From contig JAHHIA010000004.1 of NCBI GenBank assembly GCA_019359045.1, forward strand, positions 1 through 64,000: a stretch of 64,000 nt of DNA, written 5' to 3'. Position numbers and translations under genes: made by a program. This DNA comes from Scytolyngbya sp. HA4215-MV1 (GTDB taxonomy: Bacteria > Cyanobacteriota > Cyanobacteriia > Leptolyngbyales > Leptolyngbyaceae). The notes under the pieces are model-generated. The model was not told the origin of the DNA. It saw only the letters and a program-made list of their open reading frames with translations, and ran no database searches. Positions 55,870-64,000 of the stretch are shown one piece after another (positions within the stretch are counted from its first letter, which is position 1; every line of letters starts with the position of its first letter).

Positions 55870-57747
55870 ATGGATAACCTCTCGTACAATCCCCGGTCTA
55901 GACGCCTCCGCCAGCCAGCGACGCCTCGCAGGCGGCAAAATCCTAAATCGATCGCAGCTCAGCCGGCAAAACCGACCCCTCAGTCGAAAGTAGAATCGAC
56001 CCGATTTCGGCTATTTCTGGTCTGGTTGATCTTGGTGATGGGGGGCGTTGTGCTGGCAACGAATTTATTTCGGTTACAGGTTACACAGTCAGCGAAGCTT
56101 CGTCAGCAGGCGCGGGAACAGCAGATGATTTTTCTGCGCCCGTTTGTCCCTCGCCGCCCGATTGTGGATCGCACTAATACAGTTTTGGCGATCGATCGCC
56201 CCGTTTATACCCTCTATGCACATCCCAAACTCTTTAAGCGGACGAAGACAGAGGTGGCAGATCAGCTTTCGCCAGTCCTGAGACGGCCAGTTGCAGATAT
56301 CTTAAAGCAATTCGACCGAGGCAACAGTGGCATCCGCATCGAATATGCGCTAGATGAATGGATGGCAGATCGCATCACTCATTTACAAATCGATGGGCTG
56401 GAATTGATCCAAAATCAGCAGCGTCTCTACCCACAGCAAGACCTGATGGCAGGAGTTCTGGGTTATGTAGATGTAGAACACCAGGGACAAGCAGGCTTGG
56501 AGTTTAGTCAGCAAAAGTTTCTAGAACGATCGGTCAAAGCGATTCGCCTGAGCCGCATGGGTAACGGTATGCTGATGCCCGATAGTATGCCGGGTGGATT
56601 TCTCCATGTCGATGACCTGCGTGTACAACTGACTCTGGACAGCCGTCTGCATCGAGTTGCACAAGCTGCTTTGCGGGAGCAAATGAAGCGGTACGAAGCC
56701 AAGCGCGGCACCGTGATTGTGATGGATGTTAAAGATGGGTCATTGCTGGCGTTGGTCACGGAGCCCTCTTACGACCCAAACCGCTACTACGACTTTCCGG
56801 TTGAGCGGTTCAAGAACTGGGCAATTACAGATCTTTACGAACCGGGTTCAACCTTTAAGCCCATCAATGTTGCGATCGCCCTGGAAACAGGTGCCATCAA
56901 GCCGGATGCGGTCTTCAACGATGAAGGGCAGATTTTTGTCGATGGTTGGCCCATTGAAGATTTTGACTTTTCTTCTACCGGAGGGCGTGGACCGCTCAGC
57001 GTCACAGAAATTCTGCAACATTCCAGCAATGTGGGCATGGTGCATGTCATTCAGCAACTGAAGCCCAAAGTCTACTATAGCTGGCTCAAACGGCTGGGTT
57101 TGGGGCAAATTACTGGCATCGATCTCCCTTCTGAAATCGCCAGCCGCACCAAAGATAAAGAACAATTTCTGGAGTCTCCGATCGAAGCAGCAACAGCAGC
57201 TTTTGGTCAAGGGCTTTCTATTACCCCTCTTAAGCTGGCGCAACTGGCGACAGTACTGGCAAATGGTGGCAAGCTAGTTACCCCTCATCTAGTCCGAGGA
57301 CTCTATGACACCGAAGGGCAACTGCACTCGCAACCCACTCTACCGCCACCGAGACAGGTGTTTTCGCCTGCCACCACCCAGGCAGTGCTGAAAATGATGG
57401 AAGCTGTCGTTGCAGATGGCACAGGCAAACCTGCCCAAATCGAGGGCTACCGCATTGCGGGCAAAACAGGCACTGCCCAAAAAGCCAGTGCTGATGGCGG
57501 CTATTACGCCAATGCCAAAATTACCAGTTTCGTAAGCATCTTTCCCGTGGAAGCCCCCCGCTTTGTGGTTGTAGCTGTGATTGATGAACCCCAGGGCGGC
57601 GATGCTTTTGGCTCTACAGTGGCTGCACCGATCGTCAAAACTGTGATGGAAGCCCTAATTACGATCGAACAAATTCCCCCCAGCGCACCACCGCCGCCAC
57701 CCAAATCGGAAGCCACGGAACAACCTGCTGCTGCGGAAACTCCTTAG
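55870..57747 (+). CDS. ftsI: Septum-type penicillin-binding protein (FtsI)
   Basis: A 625-residue class B PBP of the FtsI/PBP3 type. A basic N-terminus is followed by a membrane helix (LFLVWLILVMGGVVLATNLF), the pedestal domain (RPIVDRTNTVLAIDRPVYT) and a transpeptidase domain with SxxK (GSTFKP), SxN (HSSNVG) and KTGTAQ. It would cross-link septal peptidoglycan. The C-terminus is Pro/Glu/Ala-rich. Start at ATG 55870. The upstream gap of 290 bases has no gene; a hairpin GAGGTCTCC... near 55705-55745 is possible. Confidence 0.93.
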   Translation: MDNLSYNPRSRRLRQPATPRRRQNPKSIAAQPAKPTPQSKVESTRFRLFLVWLILVMGGVVLATNLFRLQVTQSAKLRQQAREQQMIFLRPFVPRRPIVDRTNTVLAIDRPVYTLYAHPKLFKRTKTEVADQLSPVLRRPVADILKQFDRGNSGIRIEYALDEWMADRITHLQIDGLELIQNQQRLYPQQDLMAGVLGYVDVEHQGQAGLEFSQQKFLERSVKAIRLSRMGNGMLMPDSMPGGFLHVDDLRVQLTLDSRLHRVAQAALREQMKRYEAKRGTVIVMDVKDGSLLALVTEPSYDPNRYYDFPVERFKNWAITDLYEPGSTFKPINVAIALETGAIKPDAVFNDEGQIFVDGWPIEDFDFSSTGGRGPLSVTEILQHSSNVGMVHVIQQLKPKVYYSWLKRLGLGQITGIDLPSEIASRTKDKEQFLESPIEAATAAFGQGLSITPLKLAQLATVLANGGKLVTPHLVRGLYDTEGQLHSQPTLPPPRQVFSPATTQAVLKMMEAVVADGTGKPAQIEGYRIAGKTGTAQKASADGGYYANAKITSFVSIFPVEAPRFVVVAVIDEPQGGDAFGSTVAAPIVKTVMEALITIEQIPPSAPPPPPKSEATEQPAAAETP

Positions 57748-57819
57748 GATTGTCTAAAGACGTGGGAATATAGGGATTATGATGAACGAACTGATTTCCC
57801 TGTCATCTTCAGGAGCACT

Positions 57820-58695
57820 TTACACTTGCGCTCGCAATAGGGCAAATTCCTCTCGCAGTGAGGGGGGGGCATACCCCAATGCAAACGCGATTGTGCTGTC
57901 TAGCGACACATCCGCAGGGCGAGGAGCTGCCATGGGCATATCCTGTTGGCGACAAGCTTGCAACCCTGCTTCAGGTAAATTGAGCATCTCCACCATCAAG
58001 CGACCAAACTCATAGCGCGAGACTCGTTCCTTACCACCCAGATGTAGGTATCCCCCTTTCTGCCCGATCGCCAATAACAGTCCTTGAGCAGCAGTCACAG
58101 CACTGGCTGGAGTCCGAAACTCATCCACAAACAACCTTAGTCCGCGTCCTTCCCGCAAAGCCTGAATAAAAGGTTGCATAAAACTGCTGGCAGTGGGTGT
58201 AGCTGCGCCAAACATCAATGGCATTCGACACACCATCGTTTGTGGATAACGGCTCAGCATTCCCTGTTCCGCCAAAACTTTTTGCTCCCCGTAAACACTG
58301 AGGGGGCAGACAGCGTCCATTTCTCGGTAGGGAGCAGATTTACCATCGAACACCAGATCGGTGGAGGTAAACGCGCAGGAAATGGCACGATCGGCGCATA
58401 ATCCCGCCAGATTCAAAGATGCAGTGACGTTTATTGCCTGAGTTTCCTGGGGATGTTTCTGGCAATCATTGGGAGCCGAGCGGGCGGCGGTATGGATCAC
58501 GGCATCCGGCTGCACAATTTGAACCAACTGTTTCAACGCCTGAAAGTCAACTAAATCCGCTTTAAGCAGCGTTGCGCCTGGAATCGCGATCGCATGATTT
58601 GCATAGGTTCCGTAGACCTGCCAATTCTGCTTTGCCAGTTGACAAACATGCCAGCCTAGAAACCCACTAGCACCGGTCACCAAAAGTCTTTGCAT
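57820..58695 (-). CDS. RmlD-like NAD(P)-dependent sugar reductase
   Basis: A 291-residue extended SDR similar to dTDP-4-dehydrorhamnose reductase: cofactor loop VTGASGFLGWHV, IHTAARSAPNDC, STDLVFDG, and the active-site YGEQK (intact Tyr and Lys). It would reduce a nucleotide-sugar or similar carbonyl. No rhamnose genes are adjacent, so rmlD itself is not certain. Start at ATG 58695. Confidence 0.85.
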   Translation of the reverse strand: MQRLLVTGASGFLGWHVCQLAKQNWQVYGTYANHAIAIPGATLLKADLVDFQALKQLVQIVQPDAVIHTAARSAPNDCQKHPQETQAINVTASLNLAGLCADRAISCAFTSTDLVFDGKSAPYREMDAVCPLSVYGEQKVLAEQGMLSRYPQTMVCRMPLMFGAATPTASSFMQPFIQALREGRGLRLFVDEFRTPASAVTAAQGLLLAIGQKGGYLHLGGKERVSRYEFGRLMVEMLNLPEAGLQACRQQDMPMAAPRPADVSLDSTIAFALGYAPPSLREEFALLRAQV

Positions 58696-58747
58696 TCCCC
58701 AAAATCAGTCTTTTGTCGATTGGACTGTTCTAAAGCATCTCAAGTCC

Positions 58748-58827
58748 GGCGTTGCTCAACAACAGGATGAAAATGATTCTGAATGATTTGAACGAAGTTT
58801 CAACTCATCCTGCTTTTCAGCAACGCC
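58748..58827. repeat. Long imperfect inverted repeat
   Basis: GGCGTTGCTCAACAACAGG-ATGA (58748-58770) and its reverse complement TCATCCTG-CTTTTCAGCAACGCC (58805-58827) match at 20 of 23 positions around a 34-base centre. It lies between two minus-strand genes, 41 bases after the stop of the upstream one. No T-run follows on either strand. It may be a MITE-like repeat or a processing hairpin. Confidence 0.6.
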
Positions 58828-58867
58828 AAAATCTTGAAAAAGGCAATGCGCAGACCCACTGCGCTGC

Positions 58868-59299
58868 TTAGCGCCGGACTTTGCCCGTAAATCCGGCTGC
58901 CTTAAATTGCTCCAGCTTAAGAGGCGTCGGTTGGCTGGCAGGCACCGTAATCCGAAACTCAAATTCGCCAATACCAGGGGGGATCTCGTCGATCGACCCA
59001 ACCCGGGTGCGGTTTTCCATCACCGAATTATTGTTTGCATCGTAAATTCGTCCAAAAACATCTGCATTCACAACCTTCTTGTTGGTTGAGTTTTCCGTCT
59101 TACCAGTGACAATAAAGCAGTTTGCCAATTGAGAATTTCCACTGGTCACGCTGCCTTCAGCAATTTCAGGCGGACATTTATGATAAGAAACGTCAAACAA
59201 CTTAACCTGAGTCAACGCCAATGCATCAGGCGCAACCAACCAGGTTGCCAGCCAAATACCGATCGACAAAAGGACGGCAGCAAAAGGACGAAGTTGCAT
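58868..59299 (-). CDS. Exported protein of unknown function, 143 aa
   Basis: A signal peptide (LLSIGIWLATWLVAPDALAL, cleaved near ALA) precedes a strand-rich domain with two Cys (YHKCPPEI and LANCFIVTG) and a C-terminal FEFRITVPASQP. The pattern suggests an Ig-like or FxLYD-type periplasmic or lumenal protein. I do not recognise a named family. Start at ATG 59299. Confidence 0.7.
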   Translation of the reverse strand: MQLRPFAAVLLSIGIWLATWLVAPDALALTQVKLFDVSYHKCPPEIAEGSVTSGNSQLANCFIVTGKTENSTNKKVVNADVFGRIYDANNNSVMENRTRVGSIDEIPPGIGEFEFRITVPASQPTPLKLEQFKAAGFTGKVRR

Positions 59300-59523
59300 A
59301 GGTCACAGGACAAAGACAGCTGGGATAATTACCTAGAGTCTAAGCCAAAAAGGGGACTGAGCCACGGGTGTTTGCAAGAATTGACCAACAGGGAATTGCC
59401 AGAGAGCGCAGACTTTCTGCAATAATGAGGGGTTAATCAGCGATCCCCAACGCTTGAGCTAAGGCAGATTCGAGCAATTAAACGCTGATTTTTCACTTTC
59501 TTGGCGTTCTATGAGTCCTTGCC

Positions 59524-60174
59524 ATGAGTGACGCTGATTTTCAAACAGTTTTACAAGCAGCCTTTCGTCAATGTGAAGCTGCCGACCTACCACTCAACGA
59601 CCAGCAAAAGCAGATCTTGCTGAGAGCGGTTGCAGAAATGTTAAATCGTTGGCAAGCAATCGCTCCATTGCCAGCCGATACAGCCAACCCGTTGGATGAA
59701 CTCACAGATCAAGAACGACGATCACTCCTCAAATTCATCCGCCAGCAAGTCCAACAAGATCAATCTTGGAAAGTGAAGTTCCTCAATGACTGGCTCCAGG
59801 GAAAAGATTCGGGTTCGGTTCAGTTCATCCGCGATCGCTATGGCGTGCAGTGGCTGGATAGCATTCAACCCATTCACCTTGCCAAATATAGTGACCTGGA
59901 AGATACCGAAAGGCTGACCCTGCAAATTGGCGATCGCATCGAAATCTCCAATGCCCTTTGGGAATGGGTACAAGAAGACGGTCCTTGTAGTCGCGAGTGG
60001 TTTCCCTGCCGGGTTGTGGGGTTACCCGGTGCCGAAACGAGCAATCCTACTCAGATCAACTGCATTGTTCGCTTTGATACTGGAGCAGAATACGAAATCC
60101 AGGGAGTTTATGACTGGAATCGACCTAACTGGCGCTGGGTAAGAGTGTCACGCAACGAGCGATCGGATTCATAA
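59524..60174 (+). CDS. Conserved hypothetical protein, 216 aa
   Basis: A soluble 216-residue protein with an N-terminal helical part (about 1-110, LNDQQKQILLRAVAEMLNRW) and a C-terminal beta part with several Trp (EWFPCRVVGL, CIVRFDTGAEYEIQGVYDWN, PNWRWVRVSR). The C-terminal pattern suggests a small SH3-like or Tudor-like barrel. I have no function to offer. Start at ATG 59524. A strong hairpin follows directly after its stop. Confidence 0.7.
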   Translation: MSDADFQTVLQAAFRQCEAADLPLNDQQKQILLRAVAEMLNRWQAIAPLPADTANPLDELTDQERRSLLKFIRQQVQQDQSWKVKFLNDWLQGKDSGSVQFIRDRYGVQWLDSIQPIHLAKYSDLEDTERLTLQIGDRIEISNALWEWVQEDGPCSREWFPCRVVGLPGAETSNPTQINCIVRFDTGAEYEIQGVYDWNRPNWRWVRVSRNERSDS

Positions 60175-60175
60175 A

Positions 60176-60212
60176 ATCACAGCATCCTAAGTGTTACTCA
60201 GGATGCTGTGAT
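60176..60212. terminator. Hairpin between convergent genes
   Basis: ATCACAGCATCCT (60176-60188) and AGGATGCTGTGAT (60200-60212) form a perfect 13-bp stem with an 11-base loop, starting 2 bases after the stop of the plus-strand gene and 47 bases beyond the stop of amt. There is no T-run on the plus side. A bidirectional terminator or 3' end stabiliser is likely. Confidence 0.6.
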
Positions 60213-60258
60213 GAATGGATATTGCACGATCAACTTAGTGCGGAGTGCACCCAATCAA

Positions 60259-61650
60259 TTAATCGCTTTTAGCAGCGAGGCTCAGACCCGAAGCGAATTC
60301 TTCTCCGTATCCTTCTTCGCCATGTTCGCTGACATCCAAACCTTGGAGTTCAATATCCGGCTTAACCCGCAAATCCATGAATAAGCCCAGGATCTTGATC
60401 AAGACGAAGGTGCCCACTGCCGCAAAGATGTAAGTCGCGACAACCCCCACGAATTGCTCCCATACTTGGGCTGGATTACCAAACAGCAACCCATTATCAC
60501 CAAACTCATTCACTGCTTTGGTCGCAAATACACCCGTTAAAAGCGCCCCAACCGTTCCTCCGACACCATGGACCGGGTAAGTATCTAGAGAATCGTCAAA
60601 CTGGAGCTTCGCCCGCAAGCTAACGGCAAAGAAACAACAAACCGAGGTAATCGAACCAACCAGAATTGCACCGATCGGGGTCACAAATCCTGCTGCGGGG
60701 GTAATTCCCACCAATCCTGCCAAGAATCCACTCGCAATCCCAATCGCAGTTGGCTTACCTCGTAACACCCATTCAATAATGACCCAGGTCAAACCTGCTG
60801 CACAAGTTGCCACGCCTGTAGCCACAAATGCGACGGTTGCTAATGCCCCCGCGCCCAACGCACTGCCCGCATTAAAACCAAACCAGCCAAACCAGAGTAA
60901 CCCAATACCCAGCAACACGTAAGGAACGTTATGCGGAGCTGCAGGCTGTTCAGGATAGGTTCGGCGCGGTCCAATCATCCAGGCTGCGACCAGAGCAGAG
61001 ACACCAGAACTGATATGGACAACGGTTCCTCCGGCAAAGTCCAGTGCCCCAAAGGCACCAATCCATCCTTTACCCCAGACCCAGTGGGCCAAGGGAGAAT
61101 AGATGAAAGTGGACCATAACAAAACAAACCAAAAGTAAGCTTTGAAACTAATCCGTTCGACGATCGCCCCTGAAATCAGCGCAGGTGTGATGATGGCAAA
61201 CATCATCTGATAAATCATGAAAACCTGATGGGGAATGGTCGGTGCGTAACCAATCGGATCAGGCTTGCTAAAGTCCACCCCATTGAGGAACAGCCAGCTA
61301 GTACCGCCGATAAATTGTTCAATCCCTTCGGCAAAGCCACTTTTACCCAAGCCATCGACATCAAATGCGATGCTATATCCCCAAAAGACCCAGGTGACTC
61401 CCACAATGCCCATGAGGATAAGACTCATCATCATTGTGTTGAGGACGTTGCGCGATCGCACCAGCCCCCCGTAAAAAAACGCCAACCCAGGAGTCATCAG
61501 CAGCACCAACGCTGACGACACCAGCATGAATGAAGTATCCCCCGTGTCAATGGCAGGCTTCGCTTCTTCAGCAGCCATTGCGGTTTGCATTAAGGGAAAA
61601 GCCAGCAGCCACAGCATTACTGCCCCGGTAACCAAAAATTTTCTTAACAC
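60259..61650 (-). CDS. amt: Ammonium transporter (Amt/Rh family)
   Basis: A 463-residue ammonium channel with a signal-like N-terminus (VMLWLLAFPLMQTAMAAEE), 11 membrane helices, and the pore residues: Asp and His in LDFAGGTVVHISSG and the second His in YPVHGVGG. It takes up ammonium under nitrogen limitation. The C-terminal tail (LQGLDVSEHGEEGYGEEF) contains the conserved part that PII/GlnK contacts. A PII gene is divergent upstream and an NtcA-type box lies 67-80 bases before the start. Start at ATG 61650. Confidence 0.95.
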   Translation of the reverse strand: MLRKFLVTGAVMLWLLAFPLMQTAMAAEEAKPAIDTGDTSFMLVSSALVLLMTPGLAFFYGGLVRSRNVLNTMMMSLILMGIVGVTWVFWGYSIAFDVDGLGKSGFAEGIEQFIGGTSWLFLNGVDFSKPDPIGYAPTIPHQVFMIYQMMFAIITPALISGAIVERISFKAYFWFVLLWSTFIYSPLAHWVWGKGWIGAFGALDFAGGTVVHISSGVSALVAAWMIGPRRTYPEQPAAPHNVPYVLLGIGLLWFGWFGFNAGSALGAGALATVAFVATGVATCAAGLTWVIIEWVLRGKPTAIGIASGFLAGLVGITPAAGFVTPIGAILVGSITSVCCFFAVSLRAKLQFDDSLDTYPVHGVGGTVGALLTGVFATKAVNEFGDNGLLFGNPAQVWEQFVGVVATYIFAAVGTFVLIKILGLFMDLRVKPDIELQGLDVSEHGEEGYGEEFASGLSLAAKSD

Positions 61651-61687
61651 TCTCTCCTACCTTTCAATACCTGGACACTGGATAGAA

Positions 61688-61735
61688 ATTGCACCAAGTT
61701 TAAAGAGGTTTGTTCTGTATCGCAAACTACTTTTT
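61688..61735 (+). repeat. Duplicated regulatory segment, amt side
   Basis: This 48-base segment, beginning ATTGCACCAAGTTTAAAG, matches 61931-61978 at 36 of 48 positions without gaps. It contains the NtcA-type box. It lies upstream of amt; its partner lies upstream of the PII gene. The remaining stretches between amt and the PII gene (61736-61930 and 61979-62239) show no gene or clear signal. Confidence 0.7.
61717..61730. promoter_or_regulatory. NtcA-binding site, GTA-N8-TAC
   Basis: GTATCGCAAACTAC fits the NtcA consensus GTA-N8-TAC exactly. It is 67-80 bases upstream of the amt start codon, where NtcA activates nitrogen-control genes in cyanobacteria. A TAAACT about 14 bases downstream on the minus strand could be the -10, though this is closer than the usual spacing. 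Confidence 0.7.
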
Positions 61736-61930
61736 TGGTTGAGCAACTCTCTTTTTCTGGTCGAGCAACAATCATTTAGAAATGTATAACTTCCTTCAGC
61801 TTTGTTAGGACTGATAAACGATGCCGAACCTCAAAAGAAATTCATAGCGTTATGAGCATTGCCCAAGTGCAATCATCCAAACTGCTTTTGCAATCCATTA
61901 ACGTCATGAATTTTGAACTGATAAGACTGC

Positions 61931-61978
61931 ATTGCACCAAGTCTGACCAGGGTATTTCTGTATCAAAGATTGCTTTTT
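61931..61978 (+). repeat. Duplicated regulatory segment, PII side
   Basis: The second copy, beginning ATTGCACCAAGTCTGACC, includes TTCTGTATC as in the amt-side copy. It lies 262-309 bases upstream of the PII gene start on the same strand. The duplication suggests that the control region was copied so that both genes obey the same signal. Confidence 0.65.
61960..61973. promoter_or_regulatory. Degenerate NtcA-type box, GTA-N8-TGC
   Basis: GTATCAAAGATTGC takes the place of the perfect box in the amt-side copy and differs in the last half-site (TGC for TAC). NtcA tolerates some variation, so binding is possible but weaker. The distance to the PII start (266 bases) is long. Confidence 0.4.
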
Positions 61979-62152
61979 CAAGATTGGCTTCAGCAAAGAT
62001 GGGCTTTAGAAGCCAAGTTTGGCAAGGGCTTTGGGATTTTTAGCCGAAAGCAATATCTCCAAAGTCTGAGTTTCAATTTCTCCCCAAAACTGATTGAAAA
62101 CCGTATTTTTGGGCAAACTAGTCGCGCTCCCTCCAAACCGATCGCTGCCTAA

Positions 62153-62578
<426 letters not shown>

Positions 62579-62794
62579 GGGGCTAAACGAGCAACTCATC
62601 TACAACAGGGTTTTGCAGATAGAGCACGTTAGACATAACCTGAAATCTTGACAAGCCATTTTTACCTCTTGAAAGCGTTAAACACTCTAGAAGTAATCTG
62701 GACGAAATATGGGTGCTTAAAAGCACAGCGCAGGGTTCTGATTTTACCAAGCTAGAGGCTCGACAGTATGAAACTGCTCGATAGCGTAAAAATT

Positions 62795-62832
62795 AAAGAG
62801 GAGAGGCTTGACTCATTGAGCCTCTCCTCTTT
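62795..62832 (+). terminator. Strong hairpin terminator
   Basis: AAAGAGGAGAGGCT (62795-62808) and AGCCTCTCCTCTTT (62819-62832) form a perfect 14-bp stem with a 10-base loop, followed by GTTTAG. It lies 216 bases after the PII stop. It may end the PII transcript or a separate one; no gene is seen in between (62579-62794). Confidence 0.65.
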
Positions 62833-62835
62833 GTT

Positions 62836-63040
62836 TAGGGTAAATTCGCTTACATCAGGTTGTCAGCCGCATCGATTGCTTCGAAAACTGGACAACTAAA
62901 CCATTCGGAATGCACTTGTTTTGAAAACCGTAGCTATCTGAATAGCATGGATTGCTAGCAGGTTATGTATTACCTTGGATTTTTTGGATTCCGAGTCTTT
63001 TTTCTCCATAACTCTCCTGTACGACTCCCGTAAATATGGA
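62836..63040. other. Intergenic stretch, no gene seen
   Basis: Between the hairpin and the small RNA candidate there is no recognisable gene, tRNA or repeat. The whole spacer between the PII gene and smpB is 594 bases and holds only two hairpins and the promoter at 63041. Confidence 0.5.
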
Positions 63041-63069
63041 TTGACAAGACTTGATCGTTATAGTACTTT
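63041..63069 (+). promoter_or_regulatory. Sigma-70-type promoter
   Basis: A perfect -35 TTGACA (63041-63046) is followed after 17 bases by TACTTT (63064-63069) as -10. This is the best consensus promoter that I find in the window. It faces a short segment with a terminator, ahead of smpB. Confidence 0.6.
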
Positions 63070-63075
63070 TGTATC

Positions 63076-63131
63076 AACTTCGCTTCATCACTCCTTATAA
63101 CAGCCCCCAGCGACCTCCGGGGGCTATTTTT
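63076..63131 (+). ncRNA. Candidate small RNA upstream of smpB
   Basis: A transcript from the promoter at 63041 would be about 55 nt and end in the terminator AGCCCCC (63102-63108) / GGGGGCT (63119-63125) followed by ATTTTT. The unpaired part has CATCACTCCTTATAAC. The size, the short ACTCCT stretch and the 3' terminator recall the cyanobacterial small RNA Yfr1, but the full ACTCCTCACAC motif is not present. It is a good candidate, not a firm member of that family. Confidence 0.5.
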
Positions 63132-63172
63132 CTGTATCGTCACCCCCTCCTGAGACTGCTAAATTAGAAGGT

Positions 63173-63643
63173 ATGAGTGAGAAAAGTGAAAGTTACAAAA
63201 TTATTAGCGACAATCGTCAGGCACGTTACCTCTACGAAATTCTAGAAACCTTTGAGGCGGGGATTGAGTTAAGGGGAACTGAAGTTAAGTCGATTCGAGC
63301 TGGCAAGGTCAATCTGAGAGATGGGTTCGCCCTGGTTCGGGATGGGGAAGTGATGCTGCTAAACGTTCATATTTCTCCCCACCACACCACCAGTCAGATC
63401 TTCAACCACGATCCTCGCCGGACTCGCAAGCTTTTAATGCATCGGCAAGAAATTCGTAAACTCATTGGCAAAGTGGAGCAACAAGGGTTGACCCTGGTTC
63501 CGCTGAAGCTCTATCTTAAGCGCGGTTGGGTAAAGGTCGATCTGGCATTAGTAAAAGGCAAAAAACTGCACGATAAGCGCGAAGATATCAAACGTCGGCA
63601 AGATCAGCGAGATATCCAAAGAGCCTTGAAGGGCAGGGATTAA
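63173..63643 (+). CDS. smpB: SsrA-binding protein SmpB
   Basis: A 156-residue SmpB, the partner of tmRNA in rescue of stalled ribosomes. It has [39 protein letters not shown], the conserved [20 protein letters not shown] and a basic tail ([18 protein letters not shown]). Start at ATG 63173. rpmH and rnpA follow on the same strand. No tmRNA gene was seen in the window. Confidence 0.96.
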   Translation: MSEKSESYKIISDNRQARYLYEILETFEAGIELRGTEVKSIRAGKVNLRDGFALVRDGEVMLLNVHISPHHTTSQIFNHDPRRTRKLLMHRQEIRKLIGKVEQQGLTLVPLKLYLKRGWVKVDLALVKGKKLHDKREDIKRRQDQRDIQRALKGRD

Positions 63644-63751
63644 ATCCCGCGAAAAAAATTATCTGGCAAGCCAAAGATTGATCATTCAGTGATATGATTC
63701 GAGATCGGACTTTTTATTTCTAGAACTGAGAAGCCTGGAGCATAACAACAG

Positions 63752-63892
63752 ATGACCAAAAGAACCCTGGGCGGTACCTGCCGCAAACGTAAAAGAACTT
63801 CTGGCTTCCGAGCACGGATGCGGACGAAGAATGGTCAAAGAGTGATCAAAGCCCGGAGAAGTAAGGGACGGCTCAGACTAGCAGTCGCTTAA
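63752..63892 (+). CDS. rpmH: 50S ribosomal protein L34
   Basis: A 46-residue gene encoding [30 protein letters not shown] and [14 protein letters not shown], the typical short basic L34 of cyanobacteria. It lies directly upstream of rnpA as in most bacteria. Start ATG 63752, stop 63890-63892. Confidence 0.96.
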   Translation: MTKRTLGGTCRKRKRTSGFRARMRTKNGQRVIKARRSKGRLRLAVA

Positions 63893-63921
63893 TTTTTCTT
63901 CTTACTTAAGAGGGAAAAAAT

Positions 63922-64000
63922 TTGGCTCTGCCGAAAATGTATCGGCTCAGGCATCCGCGTGACTTCAGTACTGTCTATCGCCGAGGAATTCGCTGCAAAA
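63922..64000 (+). CDS. rnpA: Ribonuclease P protein component (partial)
   Basis: The first 26 codons of rnpA run off the right edge: from a TTG at 63922, LPKMYRLRHPRDFSTVYRRG then IRCK. The RLRHPRDF part is typical of the RnpA N-terminus. The TTG start with GAGGG upstream matches where cyanobacterial RnpA usually begins (MALPK or MGLPK); an ATG at 63937 is the other choice. RnpA is the protein cofactor of RNase P, which matures tRNA 5' ends. Confidence 0.92.
   Translation, partial: MALPKMYRLRHPRDFSTVYRRGIRCK

Noticed and set aside
62579-63172. tRNA or tmRNA gene near smpB
   Set aside because: No cloverleaf, no TPsiC-like GTTCGA block in the right place and no tmRNA tag frame was found.

Overview
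The window is chromosomal DNA of a cyanobacterium, most likely a filamentous Leptolyngbya-like lineage. The signs are the aerobic chlorophyll cyclase AcsF, a Psb32-type photosystem II protein, cyanobacterial RRM RNA-binding proteins (one directly upstream of rpsU), a PII protein beside an Amt transporter with a GTA-N8-TAC NtcA-type box, pentapeptide-repeat proteins, and many GCGATCGC (HIP1) octamers. No rRNA, tRNA or CRISPR array was recognised.

Layout. 1-4450 is an accessory and decaying region: a transposase 5' end, a 21-bp minisatellite (15 units), small unrelated same-strand genes (one preceded by an attC-like motif), a frameshifted GFA-family gene, a DJ-1/PfpI-type protein, a group II intron remnant, and a two-gene module broken by an amber codon and a deletion. 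4460-16330 holds an ABC exporter with two DedA genes, an SDR lacking the usual catalytic Lys, an RRM protein, argC, ribBA, a DUF4230 protein, a Ser/Thr kinase and nagA. 16379-27721 holds a nuclease-like gene broken by a 4-bp duplication, acnB, psb32, two pentapeptide-repeat proteins (one with a very long Val/Ala/Thr membrane segment) and a minus-strand stress group (BON lipoprotein, 17M-like stress protein, 2-Cys peroxiredoxin). 27929-40140 holds a glycogen debranching-type enzyme and a signalling block: an orphan NarL-type regulator beside a kinase remnant, a pseudokinase, a five-domain regulator, a hybrid histidine kinase and a single-domain receiver.

40334-55579 holds rbp-rpsU with two strong hairpins between them, the polyamine uptake operon potADBC, a candidate small RNA, a class B penicillin-binding protein, an isoaspartyl peptidase, acsF, an outer-membrane-type protein, an LCP cell-wall ligase and a cation/proton antiporter. 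55870-64000 holds ftsI, an RmlD-like reductase, conserved hypotheticals, divergent amt and glnK-like PII genes sharing a duplicated regulatory segment, a candidate small RNA, smpB, rpmH and the start of rnpA.

The best leads are the PII variant without Ser49/Tyr51 beside amt with its duplicated NtcA-type control segment, the pentapeptide/low-complexity membrane protein, the two candidate small RNAs, the pseudokinase, the regulator with a GGSEF instead of GGDEF motif, and the family of intergenic repeats. All functional statements rest on recognised motifs and family knowledge; no database search was run.
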